Source of the DNA: Candidatus Nitrosopumilus sp. | Lineage (GTDB): Archaea > Thermoproteota > Nitrososphaeria > Nitrososphaerales > Nitrosopumilaceae | Assembly: GCA_025699075.1 (NCBI GenBank) | Contig: JAILWG010000007.1 | Coordinates: 1-64,000, forward strand | Length of the DNA stretch: 64,000 nt | Direction of reading: 5' to 3' | In this document: positions 8,728-18,470 of the stretch, piece after piece | Numbering within the stretch: the stretch's first letter is position 1 | How the letters are laid out: every line of letters begins with the position of its first letter | The notes under the pieces: model-generated | Databases searched by the model: none | What the model was told of the DNA's origin: nothing | What the model saw: only the letters and a program-made list of their open reading frames with translations | Translations under genes and position numbers: made by a program

Positions 8728-9999
8728 CTAGTCTACTTGCTTTTGTTTTTTATAGTCGAAGAGTTTGCTAGCTAATTCCACTACGTCTGGGTTTCCTTGT
8801 TCTGATGCTTTTCTAATGTTATTCATTGGAGTTGACACAATGCTTTCAACAACTGCTTTTGTGAGTTCCTCAATTATCTTAATTTTTTTCTCATCTTTTT
8901 CATTGAGCATCTGAAGTGCCTTTTGCAATTCTTTCTCTCTGAGATTCTCTATATTCTTGAATACGTCTGTTACAAGTGGTTCTGCATCTAGTCTTTTCAT
9001 TGAGGCCTCTAATACCGATACTTCTTCATTAATTATATTTTCAACGGTTTTGACCTTGTTTAATCGTGCATTCATGTTCTTTTCTACCATTTCTGCAATT
9101 TGATCTAAATTCATCAGTTTAACTCCTCCAATCGTTGCAACTTTTTCATCTACTGTCCTAGGATTTGACAAATCCAAAATCATCATTCCGTTACTTTTGC
9201 TTTTCATGGCTTCTGTAATTCTATCATTTGTTACAAGAAAATATGGTGCAGTCGTTGCCACAAATATGACATCATAGTTGTCAAATCTTGAAAGAACTTC
9301 TTCAAATTTTACTGCCTTTCCACCCATTGTTTCACAAAATGTCTCTGATCTTCCAATGGTTCTACTTGTTACATCAAAAGCATATCCGCGTCTTTGCAGC
9401 GACTTTGCAACTAGTGTGGATACTTCTCCGGTCCCAATCAACAAAACTTTTTTTGTTTTTAATTCATCAATGTTTTCTTCGGCAAGCTTTACTGCCATAG
9501 AACCGACTGAAATCCCCCCTGCACCAATTCCACTTGAATTTCTAATTCTAGTTCCTATTCTGATTGCTTTATCAAACAACGTGTTGAGGTGTTGACCTGA
9601 TGCTTTTACCTCTCTTGCGGAAGTAATGGAATTTTTAATTTGCCCTAAGATTTGTTCTTCACCTAACACCATGGAATCTAATCCTGAGGTCAGTTTCAAT
9701 AAATGATGGAGTGCTTCTTGATTTTCAACAAATTCGATGTTTTCATTAAATGCTTCTTCTTCCAGCCCTGTGATTGATGCCCATGTCTTTTTGATCTTAT
9801 CTGAATCATATTTTTTTGATTTTCCAAATAATTCTATTCTGTTACATGTCTGAATAATTACACACTCATCTAATCCTGAGTGATTTTTGAATTGCTCATA
9901 TGCTTTTTCCATGTCTTTTATCGTAAATTGTTCAAGAATGTGAATTGGTGAATTACGAAAAGTAACACGTGCATTGATGATATTTTGATTCATTTCCAA
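8728..9999 (-). CDS. hemA: Glutamyl-tRNA reductase
   Basis: VIIQTCNRIELFG, SGLDSMVLGEEQILGQIK, VLLIGTGEVSTLVAKSL. Confidence 0.97.
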   Translation of the reverse strand: MEMNQNIINARVTFRNSPIHILEQFTIKDMEKAYEQFKNHSGLDECVIIQTCNRIELFGKSKKYDSDKIKKTWASITGLEEEAFNENIEFVENQEALHHLLKLTSGLDSMVLGEEQILGQIKNSITSAREVKASGQHLNTLFDKAIRIGTRIRNSSGIGAGGISVGSMAVKLAEENIDELKTKKVLLIGTGEVSTLVAKSLQRRGYAFDVTSRTIGRSETFCETMGGKAVKFEEVLSRFDNYDVIFVATTAPYFLVTNDRITEAMKSKSNGMMILDLSNPRTVDEKVATIGGVKLMNLDQIAEMVEKNMNARLNKVKTVENIINEEVSVLEASMKRLDAEPLVTDVFKNIENLREKELQKALQMLNEKDEKKIKIIEELTKAVVESIVSTPMNNIRKASEQGNPDVVELASKLFDYKKQKQVD

Positions 10000-10643
10000 T
10001 TTCTCAATATTGTTATAGCTCGTCTTTCAGCTTTTTTTACCTGTCCGTCTTTTATTAACTGATCAATCTCATTATCACTCATGATACTATGTAGACATTC
10101 CTTTCTTTGCTCTTGAGTGGATATTGTTTCTTTGGCCATCTCCCTTACCATTTTTTGGATCTTGATTTGAGCAATGTCTTCTTGGGTGATGATTTTTTTG
10201 AATAATTTCTCTGATCTATCTTTGATCTTCTTTGACATTGCAGGACTCTTTCCACCCGTAAAAATTGCAATCTGAATTATGTTTTCAAAATCAATTATTG
10301 CTGGATTTGAAAAATCACTATCCTCTGGATTATCTGAACTATATGCTATGATTTTTTTCTTTTTAGCATCATTGATGATTTTCTGGTTGATCTTTTTGTC
10401 ATTTGTAGTTGTGATGACTAAATTTGGTTTAAATTCTGAAAGAAATTTTGTATCTGAAATTTTTTGTTTTTTCAATGTGATTTTTTGTGCTTTGGATAAT
10501 TTACTAATCTGTGAATTTACTGAATCACTGATTACGATGATGCTGCATCCTTGCTTGATCAGGGAATTGATTCTCTTTTGGGCTTCGTTTCCCCCTCCAA
10601 CGATAATTATTTTTTTACCTTTAAGATTTAGGTCTACTATCAT
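9990..10643 (-). CDS. Precorrin-2 dehydrogenase/sirohydrochlorin ferrochelatase family (CysG-N/Met8p-like)
   Basis: MIVDLNLKGKKIIIVGGGNEAQKRINSL...TTTNDKKINQKII...NPAIIDFENIIQIAIFTGGKSPAMSKKIKDR. Confidence 0.9.
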   Translation of the reverse strand: MIVDLNLKGKKIIIVGGGNEAQKRINSLIKQGCSIIVISDSVNSQISKLSKAQKITLKKQKISDTKFLSEFKPNLVITTTNDKKINQKIINDAKKKKIIAYSSDNPEDSDFSNPAIIDFENIIQIAIFTGGKSPAMSKKIKDRSEKLFKKIITQEDIAQIKIQKMVREMAKETISTQEQRKECLHSIMSDNEIDQLIKDGQVKKAERRAITILRNWK

Positions 10644-10713
10644 CGATCAAAGGGGCTTCGGTTTCTATTTATGTATTAAAAATCAACGCATGAAATACCA
10701 GCTACATTTTTAA

Positions 10714-11763
10714 TTGAATGGGCAAGTTCTTGAGTTATTGACTTCTATGGATGAATCTGATAAAGAACTTCTAAATGAGATTCAATGGACTTTTCCACTC
10801 GTAACAAGACCTTTTGATGCCATTGCTAAAAAATTTGATACTACTCCTGAAGATATCAAACAACGATTAAACCATCTAAAAGAAATTGGAGTTTTAAGAC
10901 AACTCAGTGCAATTTTTGATACAAGAAAACTTGGCTATACAAGTTCACTTGTCGCAATGGAGATTGAAGATGACAAATTAGAATATGTTGCAAGTCAAAT
11001 CAATCGTCATCCAGGTGTTAGTCATAATTATGAACGAGATCACCAGTTCAATCTGTGGTTTACATTGGCTGTTCCTCCTGGCGCTGATTTGAAAGAGGAG
11101 CTTGCTAAATTTAATGTTCTAAAAGGAATTAAAAAAGTAAGAATGCTTCCAACCTTACAATTATTCAAAATTGGTGTTAAACTTGACATGGTCGATGAGA
11201 AAAAACATGATGTAGCACCAAGTGAAGAGAAAAAAGAAATCAAAAATGTAAAATTTGTTCCAACTGAAGAGGACAAAGACTTTGTACGAGAATTACAAAA
11301 AGACATGGATATTATTGATGAACCTTTTGTAAAAGCTGCAAATAATCTTGGAATAACTGAGGATGAATTGTTTGAAAAAATGAAACATTATGAAGACATT
11401 GGCGTTATGAGAAGATTTGCTGCTATCTTGAGACATCGACAAGTTGGATTTACTGCTAATGGCATGATTGTCTGGAAAGTTCCTGAAGAAAGAATTGCCA
11501 AAGTTGGTGAAACTCTGGGATCATTTCCTCAAGTAAGTCACTGCTATGAGCGTCCAACATATCCTGATTGGCCTTACAATGTGTTTTCAATGATTCACTG
11601 CAAAACACATGATGAAGCACATGAAATGGCAAAAACCATTCAAGATCAAATACATGTTGACGAATATCAAATTCTCTTTAGTTCTCGTGAATTCAAGAAA
11701 ACCCGAGTAGAATATTTTGTAGAAAATTCTTTTAGTCTGGAAGAAACAATTTCTGCCTCTTAG
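10714..11763 (+). CDS. Fused AhbA/AhbB-like siroheme decarboxylase (tandem Lrp/AsnC-type domains)
   Basis: Two homologous halves, each HTH + AsnC-like domain (VLRQLSAIFDTRKLGYTSSLVAMEI; VMRRFAAILRHRQVGFTANGMIVWKV); divergent from the hem genes; TTG start. Confidence 0.85.
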   Translation: MNGQVLELLTSMDESDKELLNEIQWTFPLVTRPFDAIAKKFDTTPEDIKQRLNHLKEIGVLRQLSAIFDTRKLGYTSSLVAMEIEDDKLEYVASQINRHPGVSHNYERDHQFNLWFTLAVPPGADLKEELAKFNVLKGIKKVRMLPTLQLFKIGVKLDMVDEKKHDVAPSEEKKEIKNVKFVPTEEDKDFVRELQKDMDIIDEPFVKAANNLGITEDELFEKMKHYEDIGVMRRFAAILRHRQVGFTANGMIVWKVPEERIAKVGETLGSFPQVSHCYERPTYPDWPYNVFSMIHCKTHDEAHEMAKTIQDQIHVDEYQILFSSREFKKTRVEYFVENSFSLEETISAS

Positions 11764-12098
11764 AATTCATTCTTATCATGTCCTACGACATGAATTGTAC
11801 AGAAATACTGGTCATTCATGTTGCAATAATATTGAGAATTCTCTCCGCATTCTTTACATGGTGGCTTTTCATCCAGTTCTGAAAGTTTTGTGTGATAGAC
11901 TTTGCTTCTGGCTGTGACATTTGAGTCCTTGTAGATTCTTGTTAGATTTGAATAGTATTCTAACTCTTCAGGATTTAATTTCTGATAATTTTTAATTTTT
12001 TTAATCATTGATTCCCATTTTTTATATTTGCCTATTTTGGCAAGCATCATTTTTTCAATAACTTCTACTGTTTTTTCAAAATCTACTGGATTGTCCAT
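11760..12098 (-). CDS. Hypothetical protein with C-terminal Cys/His cluster
   Basis: PPCKECGENSQYYCNMNDQYFCTIHVVGH. Confidence 0.65.
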   Translation of the reverse strand: MDNPVDFEKTVEVIEKMMLAKIGKYKKWESMIKKIKNYQKLNPEELEYYSNLTRIYKDSNVTARSKVYHTKLSELDEKPPCKECGENSQYYCNMNDQYFCTIHVVGHDKNEF

Positions 12099-12105
12099 TT
12101 GATAA

Positions 12106-13104
12106 TTAATTTGCTTGAGGTGTTGCTTTTAATTCGTAAGAAGGCCAAGTATTGTACAGCTCTTCGACTTCTTTCATGTCTGAATCTGAGATGTATTTTC
12201 CGTCTGACATTTGTGCATAGTTGACAACTTCTTCTTCGCTTATCATAGTTGGAAGTACTGTTGCAAATCCTTTCTTTGACATCATGAATTTCATTGCAAA
12301 TTCTGTTATGCTTAATCCATTTCTTTCAGCAATTGGTCTAAACTGTTCAACTTTTTCTAATGATGCTTTGAGCCATTCTCTTTTTCTAACTGCTCTGTGA
12401 TCATTATCATCAAATTTTGTATCTGCATTAACTTTACCCGTTAGGATTCCTGATGCTTCTGGAACTCTGACTAGAATTCCTACGTCTTTCTCTACTGCTT
12501 TTTGCATTAACTCATTTCCTGGAGTTTGCTCTAGTATGTTGTAAACTGTTTGAACCGCACTAAGATTTGGTTTGTCCATTGCTTCCAAACCTTCTTGAGT
12601 CCATCCAATTGCAGGGCCTAGGGCAATTTGATATGTCTTAATGGACCCATCTTCAATAAAACTATCTAATAGATTGAATATTGAATCATTTCTTACATCT
12701 TTTAGTTTTGGATTGTGTACACCATACATGTCAAGATGATCTGTTTGTAATCTTTCTAAACTATTTCTTAATGCAATTCTAGTATAATCTTCATCAAATC
12801 TTTGTGGAAGTTCCTTGTGGCCTATCTGTTCGACTCCACTAAAGTCATAACCATATTTTGTTGAAATAACAATCTCATCTCTCATATCTTTGAAGACTTC
12901 ACCAATTAGTTTTTCACTTAATCCTTTACCATACAAATCTCCTGTCTCAAAAAAGTTAATTCCAACATCGTATGCTTTTTTGAGCATTCTTTTTGCTTCA
13001 TCTTCTTCTATCTTTTTACCCCACCAATCAAGAGCAATGGCCCATGCACCAAATCCTATTTCTGAAATTTCAATGTCTGTTTTTCCCAGTTTGTTGTACT
13101 TCAA
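12106..13104 (-). CDS. Aldo/keto reductase
   Basis: MKYNKLGKTDIEISEIGFGAWAI...GINFFETGDLYGKGLSEKLIGE...LDMYGVHNP. Confidence 0.93.
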   Translation of the reverse strand: MKYNKLGKTDIEISEIGFGAWAIALDWWGKKIEEDEAKRMLKKAYDVGINFFETGDLYGKGLSEKLIGEVFKDMRDEIVISTKYGYDFSGVEQIGHKELPQRFDEDYTRIALRNSLERLQTDHLDMYGVHNPKLKDVRNDSIFNLLDSFIEDGSIKTYQIALGPAIGWTQEGLEAMDKPNLSAVQTVYNILEQTPGNELMQKAVEKDVGILVRVPEASGILTGKVNADTKFDDNDHRAVRKREWLKASLEKVEQFRPIAERNGLSITEFAMKFMMSKKGFATVLPTMISEEEVVNYAQMSDGKYISDSDMKEVEELYNTWPSYELKATPQAN

Positions 13105-13223
13105 AACTATTTTTTGTTTTGAAATTTCATCATTTATGTTTATCCAAGATTTGCATCACTGATATTTGGATTTTAAAGTGCCTGAGAGAATATTTCTTTC
13201 AAAATTGTTTTTATTTTTAAATT

Positions 13224-13898
13224 CTATCCTAGACTAGAAATCATTGGGACAATATCTTTTTTGACACACACAATCATAGGTATGTCATTTTTGACATATG
13301 ATGAGACTTCGGTTTCTCTTAAATCCATTATAAGATCTTGAAAATCTCTTATATTGTCTACTTCAAATGCTAGCATAAAGTCTTCATCATGAATTCCAAA
13401 TGAGTATGTTGTATTGAGAACGACCTGTGGATATTTCTTACTGACCTCTATATGCTCATCCATTATTTCTTGGCGTTTTTCTTTTGGTAATAGGTACCAT
13501 TCTCTTGTTTTTGTGAATGGATAAACTATGACGTGTTTTTTTGGATCACTGCCCGTAACAAAACCGTGAGCTTTTTGTTCTTGCACATATAGAGATGGTC
13601 TTGTACATGACAAATACGTCCTTGATGGAATGATATATTTTCCAAAAACCGTTTTGTAAATTTTTTCTATCACTCTTTGAATTTCTTCTACTGATTTTGC
13701 TGCAAACCAAATTAAAAAATCTGCATCATCTCTTAATCCTAAATTTGAATATGTTCTGTACATGATACCTGAATTATTAATCACATTTTCAACTTCTTTT
13801 GCAGATTCCTCTTTTGCCAAGTCTGCCATCCATCTCCACTTGGGATCAACTTTGAAAAATGAGAAATTAAAATAATATTGATTGTTTTCCTCTGACAT
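13224..13898 (-). CDS. Chlorite dismutase-family (Cld/HemQ-like) protein
   Basis: Cld-family layout: FNFSFFKVDPKWRWM...YPFTKTREWYLLPKEKRQEIMDEH...YSFGIHDEDFMLAFEVD. Confidence 0.8.
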   Translation of the reverse strand: MSEENNQYYFNFSFFKVDPKWRWMADLAKEESAKEVENVINNSGIMYRTYSNLGLRDDADFLIWFAAKSVEEIQRVIEKIYKTVFGKYIIPSRTYLSCTRPSLYVQEQKAHGFVTGSDPKKHVIVYPFTKTREWYLLPKEKRQEIMDEHIEVSKKYPQVVLNTTYSFGIHDEDFMLAFEVDNIRDFQDLIMDLRETEVSSYVKNDIPMIVCVKKDIVPMISSLG

Positions 13899-13934
13899 AT
13901 TGTTTCCATTTTTGAAACCCTATTTAAACAAAAA

Positions 13935-14156
13935 CTAGATTTTCTGTTGTAGAATCTTGATAATTTTATCTGATGATTTGTGCCCTGATTTTATTTGAAT
14001 TTTTGTAGTTGATATTTTGAAATGTTTTGCGATTTTTTTAATAATTTCTTTATTTGCTTCACCCTTGACGGGTTTTGATTTTATTCCTATGTTGATTTGA
14101 TTTTTTTCTACTTCTAGAAATTCTTTGGAAAATTCTACGTGAACTTTGTAAATCAA
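13935..14156 (-). CDS. DUF167 (YggU-like) family protein
   Basis: GIKSKPVKGEANKEIIKKIAKHFKISTTKIQIKSGHKSSDKIIKI. Confidence 0.85.
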   Translation of the reverse strand: MIYKVHVEFSKEFLEVEKNQINIGIKSKPVKGEANKEIIKKIAKHFKISTTKIQIKSGHKSSDKIIKILQQKI

Positions 14157-14190
14157 TAGTTTTTTGGAAAATTGCTCTGGTTAAATTTGA

Positions 14191-14961
14191 TTAAGCTGAT
14201 TGCTCTAAGGCCCATTCATATCCTTCTGCTTCAAGTTTGTCTGCAAGTGATGCATCACCTGTTTTCAATACTTGGCCTCTTGCAAATACGTGTACAAAAT
14301 CCAATTTGTCTAAGAATTTCAAAATTCTGGCATAGTGGGTAATGATGATGATTGTTGCATCTTTGTCTGCAACTTTACTGATTGCTTGGGCTACTGCTTG
14401 AACTGCATCGATGTCTAATCCTGAATCTGGTTCATCTAAAATTGAAATTTTTGGTTTTAGGACTGCCATTTGTAGAACTTCTGCACGTTTTTTCTCTCCT
14501 CCTGAGAACCCTTCGTTAAGATATCTTGAAAGGAACTCTTCTTTTAATCCCACTTTTTCTAGATTTTCTTTAAGATATTTCTGAAACTCTCTAACTGTGA
14601 TGAATACTTCTCTATTATCACCTTCAAGTGCTTTACTTAGAGAATTATATGCTGTTCTTAGGAAGTGAGAAAATCCTACACCTGAAACTTCGGTAGGGTA
14701 TTGGAATCCTAGGAATAATCCTTTTTTTGCTCTTTCATCTGCTGTTAAATCTAAAATGCTTTCACCATCTAACAAAATATCTCCTTTTGTAACCTCGTAT
14801 TTTGGATGTGCAAGTAATGTGTAAGCTAGTGTACTTTTTCCTGAACCGTTTGGTCCCATGATGGCATGTACTTCTCCAGGACCTGTTTTCAAATTGACAC
14901 CTTTGAGAATCTCCTTACCTTCTCTTGATACATGAAGATCTTTGATTTCTAATACTGCCAT
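14191..14961 (-). CDS. sufC: Fe-S cluster assembly ATPase SufC
   Basis: GPNGSGKSTLAYTLLAHPKYEVTKGDI, NEGFSGGEKKRAEVLQMAVLKPKISILDEPDSGLDIDAV. Confidence 0.97.
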   Translation of the reverse strand: MAVLEIKDLHVSREGKEILKGVNLKTGPGEVHAIMGPNGSGKSTLAYTLLAHPKYEVTKGDILLDGESILDLTADERAKKGLFLGFQYPTEVSGVGFSHFLRTAYNSLSKALEGDNREVFITVREFQKYLKENLEKVGLKEEFLSRYLNEGFSGGEKKRAEVLQMAVLKPKISILDEPDSGLDIDAVQAVAQAISKVADKDATIIIITHYARILKFLDKLDFVHVFARGQVLKTGDASLADKLEAEGYEWALEQSA

Positions 14962-15045
14962 GTTGCAATTTGTTTTGATTCTCTATATAATACCGACGAA
15001 ATTTAGCTAATCCTAATCGTAAGATTTGATAATAAAATGAAAAGA

Positions 15046-15056
15046 GGGGGGGGGGG
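15046..15056 (+). repeat. Homopolymeric G11 tract (C11 on the sufC coding strand)
   Basis: aaaagaggggggggggggtataatt region; intergenic between tfb 3' end and sufC 5' end. Confidence 0.9.
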
Positions 15057-15061
15057 TATAA

Positions 15062-16015
15062 TTAGTTGGCCAGAGATGGTCTCAAAGTAATTTTGAGTTT
15101 GTAGCATGTTAGAATTTCTTTACATCTGTTTCTGATAGTGACTTCTGTGACTCCTGCAATACTTGAAACGTCTCTTTGTAGGACATTTTGACCAAGTAGG
15201 ACAGATGCTACATACAGATATGCTGCAGCAATTCCATTTGGAGCCTTTCCATCTGCAATGCTACTATCTTTAGTTTTTTCAGCAATTTCTAAGGCTAGTC
15301 TTTCAACTCTTACCTCGGTCTGTGTCATGTTTGCTATCTTTGAGATGTATTTGTCCATGGTTACAACTGGGGCATGTAATTGTCCCATTTCCATTACCAT
15401 GGTTCTATAGTATCTAGCTGCAAGTTTTGTTTTTGATTTAACATCTTTTGCTGGACAAATTCCTCGGCAAATTTCTTCTAATGATCTTACTACATCACAT
15501 TGTTTGCATGCCATGTAAATTGTAGCTGCAGTTATGCTTACTACTGATTTTCCCTTCACATCAACATGTCCGTCCAAGTTTCTGTATATCATAGATGCAG
15601 TTTCCAACACGTTCTTTGAAAGATTTAGACCTTCACATGTTTCACCCATTTTTGTTAAAACATTTGCAAGTCGTCTCTCTCTTGGTGAGGAAACTCTGAC
15701 TCTTTGTTGCCACTTTCTGAGATTGTGCATTTGATTTGCGACATCGTGGTTGATTGTTTTTCCACTAAAGTCTTTGGCACTAATTGATATCTCAGTAGTT
15801 ATTCCCAAGTCGTGTTGAGAATAGGTTGTTTGTCCTGTTGCTCTTGCAAGCTTCATCTTGTCTTCGAAGTTTGAGCTTATTGTTTCTGGACCAAAATCTG
15901 CAATCTGATCATCGACTACTACGCCGCAACCAGAACAGATTATTTCACCATTCTGCATATCGTCTACTAATGAAGAACGACATTCAGGACAGTTTTGTTT
16001 TTCTAGTATGTTCAT
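15062..16015 (-). CDS. tfb: Transcription initiation factor IIB
   Basis: CPECRSSLVDDMQNGEIICSGCGVVVDDQIADFGPE plus two cyclin-like repeats. Confidence 0.97.
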   Translation of the reverse strand: MNILEKQNCPECRSSLVDDMQNGEIICSGCGVVVDDQIADFGPETISSNFEDKMKLARATGQTTYSQHDLGITTEISISAKDFSGKTINHDVANQMHNLRKWQQRVRVSSPRERRLANVLTKMGETCEGLNLSKNVLETASMIYRNLDGHVDVKGKSVVSITAATIYMACKQCDVVRSLEEICRGICPAKDVKSKTKLAARYYRTMVMEMGQLHAPVVTMDKYISKIANMTQTEVRVERLALEIAEKTKDSSIADGKAPNGIAAAYLYVASVLLGQNVLQRDVSSIAGVTEVTIRNRCKEILTCYKLKITLRPSLAN

Positions 16016-16281
16016 TATTTTCTTCTCCTAAATTTTTTTGGTTTGTCAGCAGGAGATTCTTGAGATGCGAAAACGTGTTTGCCAATGTATTTTTTAATAT
16101 TGTTTGTTAATGGCGTTGCTGATGCATACGGTCTTTTTACTGGACCTATTAGTTCATTTACTTTTGCAACTCTAGTTCCCTTTTCGTCACAGAGTATCTG
16201 TCCTTCAACTAATTCTGTTGATAGTTGAATGATTACCCTGCCACTACCGGCTAGGTGCATTATTTCGCCTACCTCCTGCAA
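16015..16281 (-). CDS. gar1: H/ACA RNP protein Gar1
   Basis: LCDEKGTRVAKVNELIGPVKRPYASATPL. Confidence 0.88.
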   Translation of the reverse strand: MQEVGEIMHLAGSGRVIIQLSTELVEGQILCDEKGTRVAKVNELIGPVKRPYASATPLTNNIKKYIGKHVFASQESPADKPKKFRRRK

Positions 16282-16355
16282 TTAGAACTTCTAAGCATTG
16301 TATTCTTTTCATAGACTTCTGTCAACTTTACTTTAGCTAACAGCTAGATTTCATT

Positions 16356-16655
16356 TTATTTCGTTTGTTTGGACCTTTTAGACACTAACTTTTCTGAAAT
16401 TTTGTTAAGAATTTTTGTCTTGGAGGATCCTTTTGGTACAATGATATAGCCTGACCTGACAAATGGTCTTTTGGGGAATCTTACCTTGTCATCTGATTCA
16501 GTAATTTCTAGCCCTGCTGCTTTTGCTGCATCCATCAATTCTTTTAATGACGGATCGAAAACACATTTTTCCATTCCGACTCTTCGTCCTTTAGATTTTT
16601 TTAAATTCTTGTTGAAATAATCCAACCAGATTACGACATGCTCGTAATCTTTCAT
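16356..16655 (-). CDS. srp19: Signal recognition particle protein SRP19
   Basis: VVIWLDYFNKNLKKSKGRRVGMEKCVFDPSLKELMDAAKAAGLE. Confidence 0.93.
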   Translation of the reverse strand: MKDYEHVVIWLDYFNKNLKKSKGRRVGMEKCVFDPSLKELMDAAKAAGLEITESDDKVRFPKRPFVRSGYIIVPKGSSKTKILNKISEKLVSKRSKQTK

Positions 16656-16656
16656 T

Positions 16657-17040
16657 TTATTCCTTTAGTAAAATTGCGTTAACTATTCCGTTTTGTCCTG
16701 GTTTTGAAACTACTCTACATTTACCTTCTGCCGTTTCAAGAATTGCACCTTTTGTAATGATGCCTCGTCTTTTGTAATCGTTGTTTGTTGCATTTTCTAA
16801 AACTTTGATGATTTTTGATTTCTTCACTTTAGCTTCTCCTGTTGCTAAATTAACAAAGTCAATTGATTTTAGTGCTGTTTTTTTATTGTCTCCACGAACT
16901 CTTCTTGTTATTGTGACTTGAGCTCCGTTAATTGGTTCATTTGGATATCTATCTATTTCATATTTTCTTCTAATTCTAAGAGGAACTCTTCTTCCACCTG
17001 TGATTTTACTTGTTGCTAAATTTTCTACTGACTTTCTCAC
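16657..17040 (-). CDS. rps8e: 30S ribosomal protein S8e
   Basis: VRGDNKKTALKSIDFVNLATGEAKVKKSKIIKVLENATNNDYKRRGIITKGAILET. Confidence 0.95.
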   Translation of the reverse strand: MRKSVENLATSKITGGRRVPLRIRRKYEIDRYPNEPINGAQVTITRRVRGDNKKTALKSIDFVNLATGEAKVKKSKIIKVLENATNNDYKRRGIITKGAILETAEGKCRVVSKPGQNGIVNAILLKE

Positions 17041-17108
17041 GAAATGATGTCTGAATTACTCTAATTTATACAAAACGCAAAAAATTAGCCGTGAGTTAAA
17101 AAATTTCT

Positions 17109-17684
17109 TTAGTTTACTTCTGTGGGAATTGGTGGTGACGCCTCTGTTTGTCTATTTGCTGTTTTTCTAACTTTTGAGAATAATCTTTGCTTTAGATCTT
17201 CTACATCTCCTTGTATTCCAAAGTATTTTTGGAATTTTTCAGTTGTCGTGTAAATTTTTAGTCGTCCAACATTTTGATGACTAATGTAATCAAGCTGTCT
17301 TAATTCTTTAAGATGTGAATATACTCCTGAACCTCTTGTCTCTACAAGCTGTTTTGATGAAATCGGTTGCATGTATGCAATATATGATAACGTCTTTAAT
17401 GTTGCATTTGGGAGCACTGGTTTTGATGCATATCTTTTGACTGTTGCACTATATTCTGGTTTTAATTGCATAACATACGAACCATCTGGCAAAATGGTTA
17501 TCTCTAATGCTTTGAATGCTGATTTTGTTTTTTTCATTATGCTGTCTAGTAACTCTAGTGTTTTTGTTCTAGATTCTGTGCCTGATGCTCTTACTATGTC
17601 TTCAATTCTAAGCGGTCTTCCTGATGAATACAGTGCCGCTTCAATCCTTGCTGTTGCCTCATCCAAATTATCGATTTTTACCAA
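17109..17684 (-). CDS. scpB: Segregation and condensation protein B
   Basis: RIEAALYSSGRPLRIEDIVRASG...LSYIAYMQPISSKQLVETRG. Confidence 0.9.
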   Translation of the reverse strand: MVKIDNLDEATARIEAALYSSGRPLRIEDIVRASGTESRTKTLELLDSIMKKTKSAFKALEITILPDGSYVMQLKPEYSATVKRYASKPVLPNATLKTLSYIAYMQPISSKQLVETRGSGVYSHLKELRQLDYISHQNVGRLKIYTTTEKFQKYFGIQGDVEDLKQRLFSKVRKTANRQTEASPPIPTEVN

Positions 17685-17698
17685 GTCTTACTCCTCCA

Positions 17699-18376
17699 TT
17701 AATTTGTCAATTCATCTTTAATGACAATAATTTTAATGTCGTCTTCTACTTGTTCAAGATCGACCTTTTGGTCTCTTGCTAAAAACAGCGCTGCAAAGAA
17801 GCATCTGATTGAATCTACCTGATCAAGATCTGCTATGATATCTTGTAATAATCCAAAACCTAACGCGCTGATTTTTTTCATAATAAGGTCTTCATATTTT
17901 CCAATGATACTTTCTAAGGAGATAAAAAATTCTTGAAAGTCTGGTGCTACAATAGGTTCTATTTCTAATTGTTTATTGCGTCTTGATTGTGGGTTTGCAA
18001 TTGTACCAATCAGATTTTGTAACAATCCTAACAGATCATCTAGGGATACAGGATATGTTGATTCGTGTCTGTATGGGATGTCTATTAATTCGATATCTAC
18101 ATCTGTTCTTTGATGCATTGGTTTTTTCTCCATTGCTGCTTTCTGTAATGCAAAAATACTTTCTACTTTCATTCGATAGATTAACGATGATGACAAAGCC
18201 GCCATTCCTGCAACTTTAAGATCTTTCTTACCTGTTTTTTCAAGAATTTTAATTAATAAATTCAAAATCTGAATTAGATCAATTTCCCAAACATCTTTTT
18301 TAATAACTGATCCTGGACTAAATAGAATGTTTACTGGTTCCTGAGAAATGCTATTAGGAGTTTGTGCTTCGCTCAC
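17699..18376 (-). CDS. scpA: Segregation and condensation protein A
   Basis: WEIDLIQILNLLIKIL...KVAGMAALSSSLIYRMKVESIF; adjacent to scpB. Confidence 0.88.
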   Translation of the reverse strand: MSEAQTPNSISQEPVNILFSPGSVIKKDVWEIDLIQILNLLIKILEKTGKKDLKVAGMAALSSSLIYRMKVESIFALQKAAMEKKPMHQRTDVDIELIDIPYRHESTYPVSLDDLLGLLQNLIGTIANPQSRRNKQLEIEPIVAPDFQEFFISLESIIGKYEDLIMKKISALGFGLLQDIIADLDQVDSIRCFFAALFLARDQKVDLEQVEDDIKIIVIKDELTN

Positions 18377-18470
18377 ATACTTTCTCTTTGACTATTCAAT
18401 AATATCTAAGGGCTCTATTTTTTTCTCACTTCCAGTCAACTCTTATATTGTTAGTCTGAAAAAATGAATT

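Noticed and set aside
10279-10713. 144-aa + strand ORF
   Set aside because: Antisense to the precorrin-2 dehydrogenase gene, which has clear family motifs
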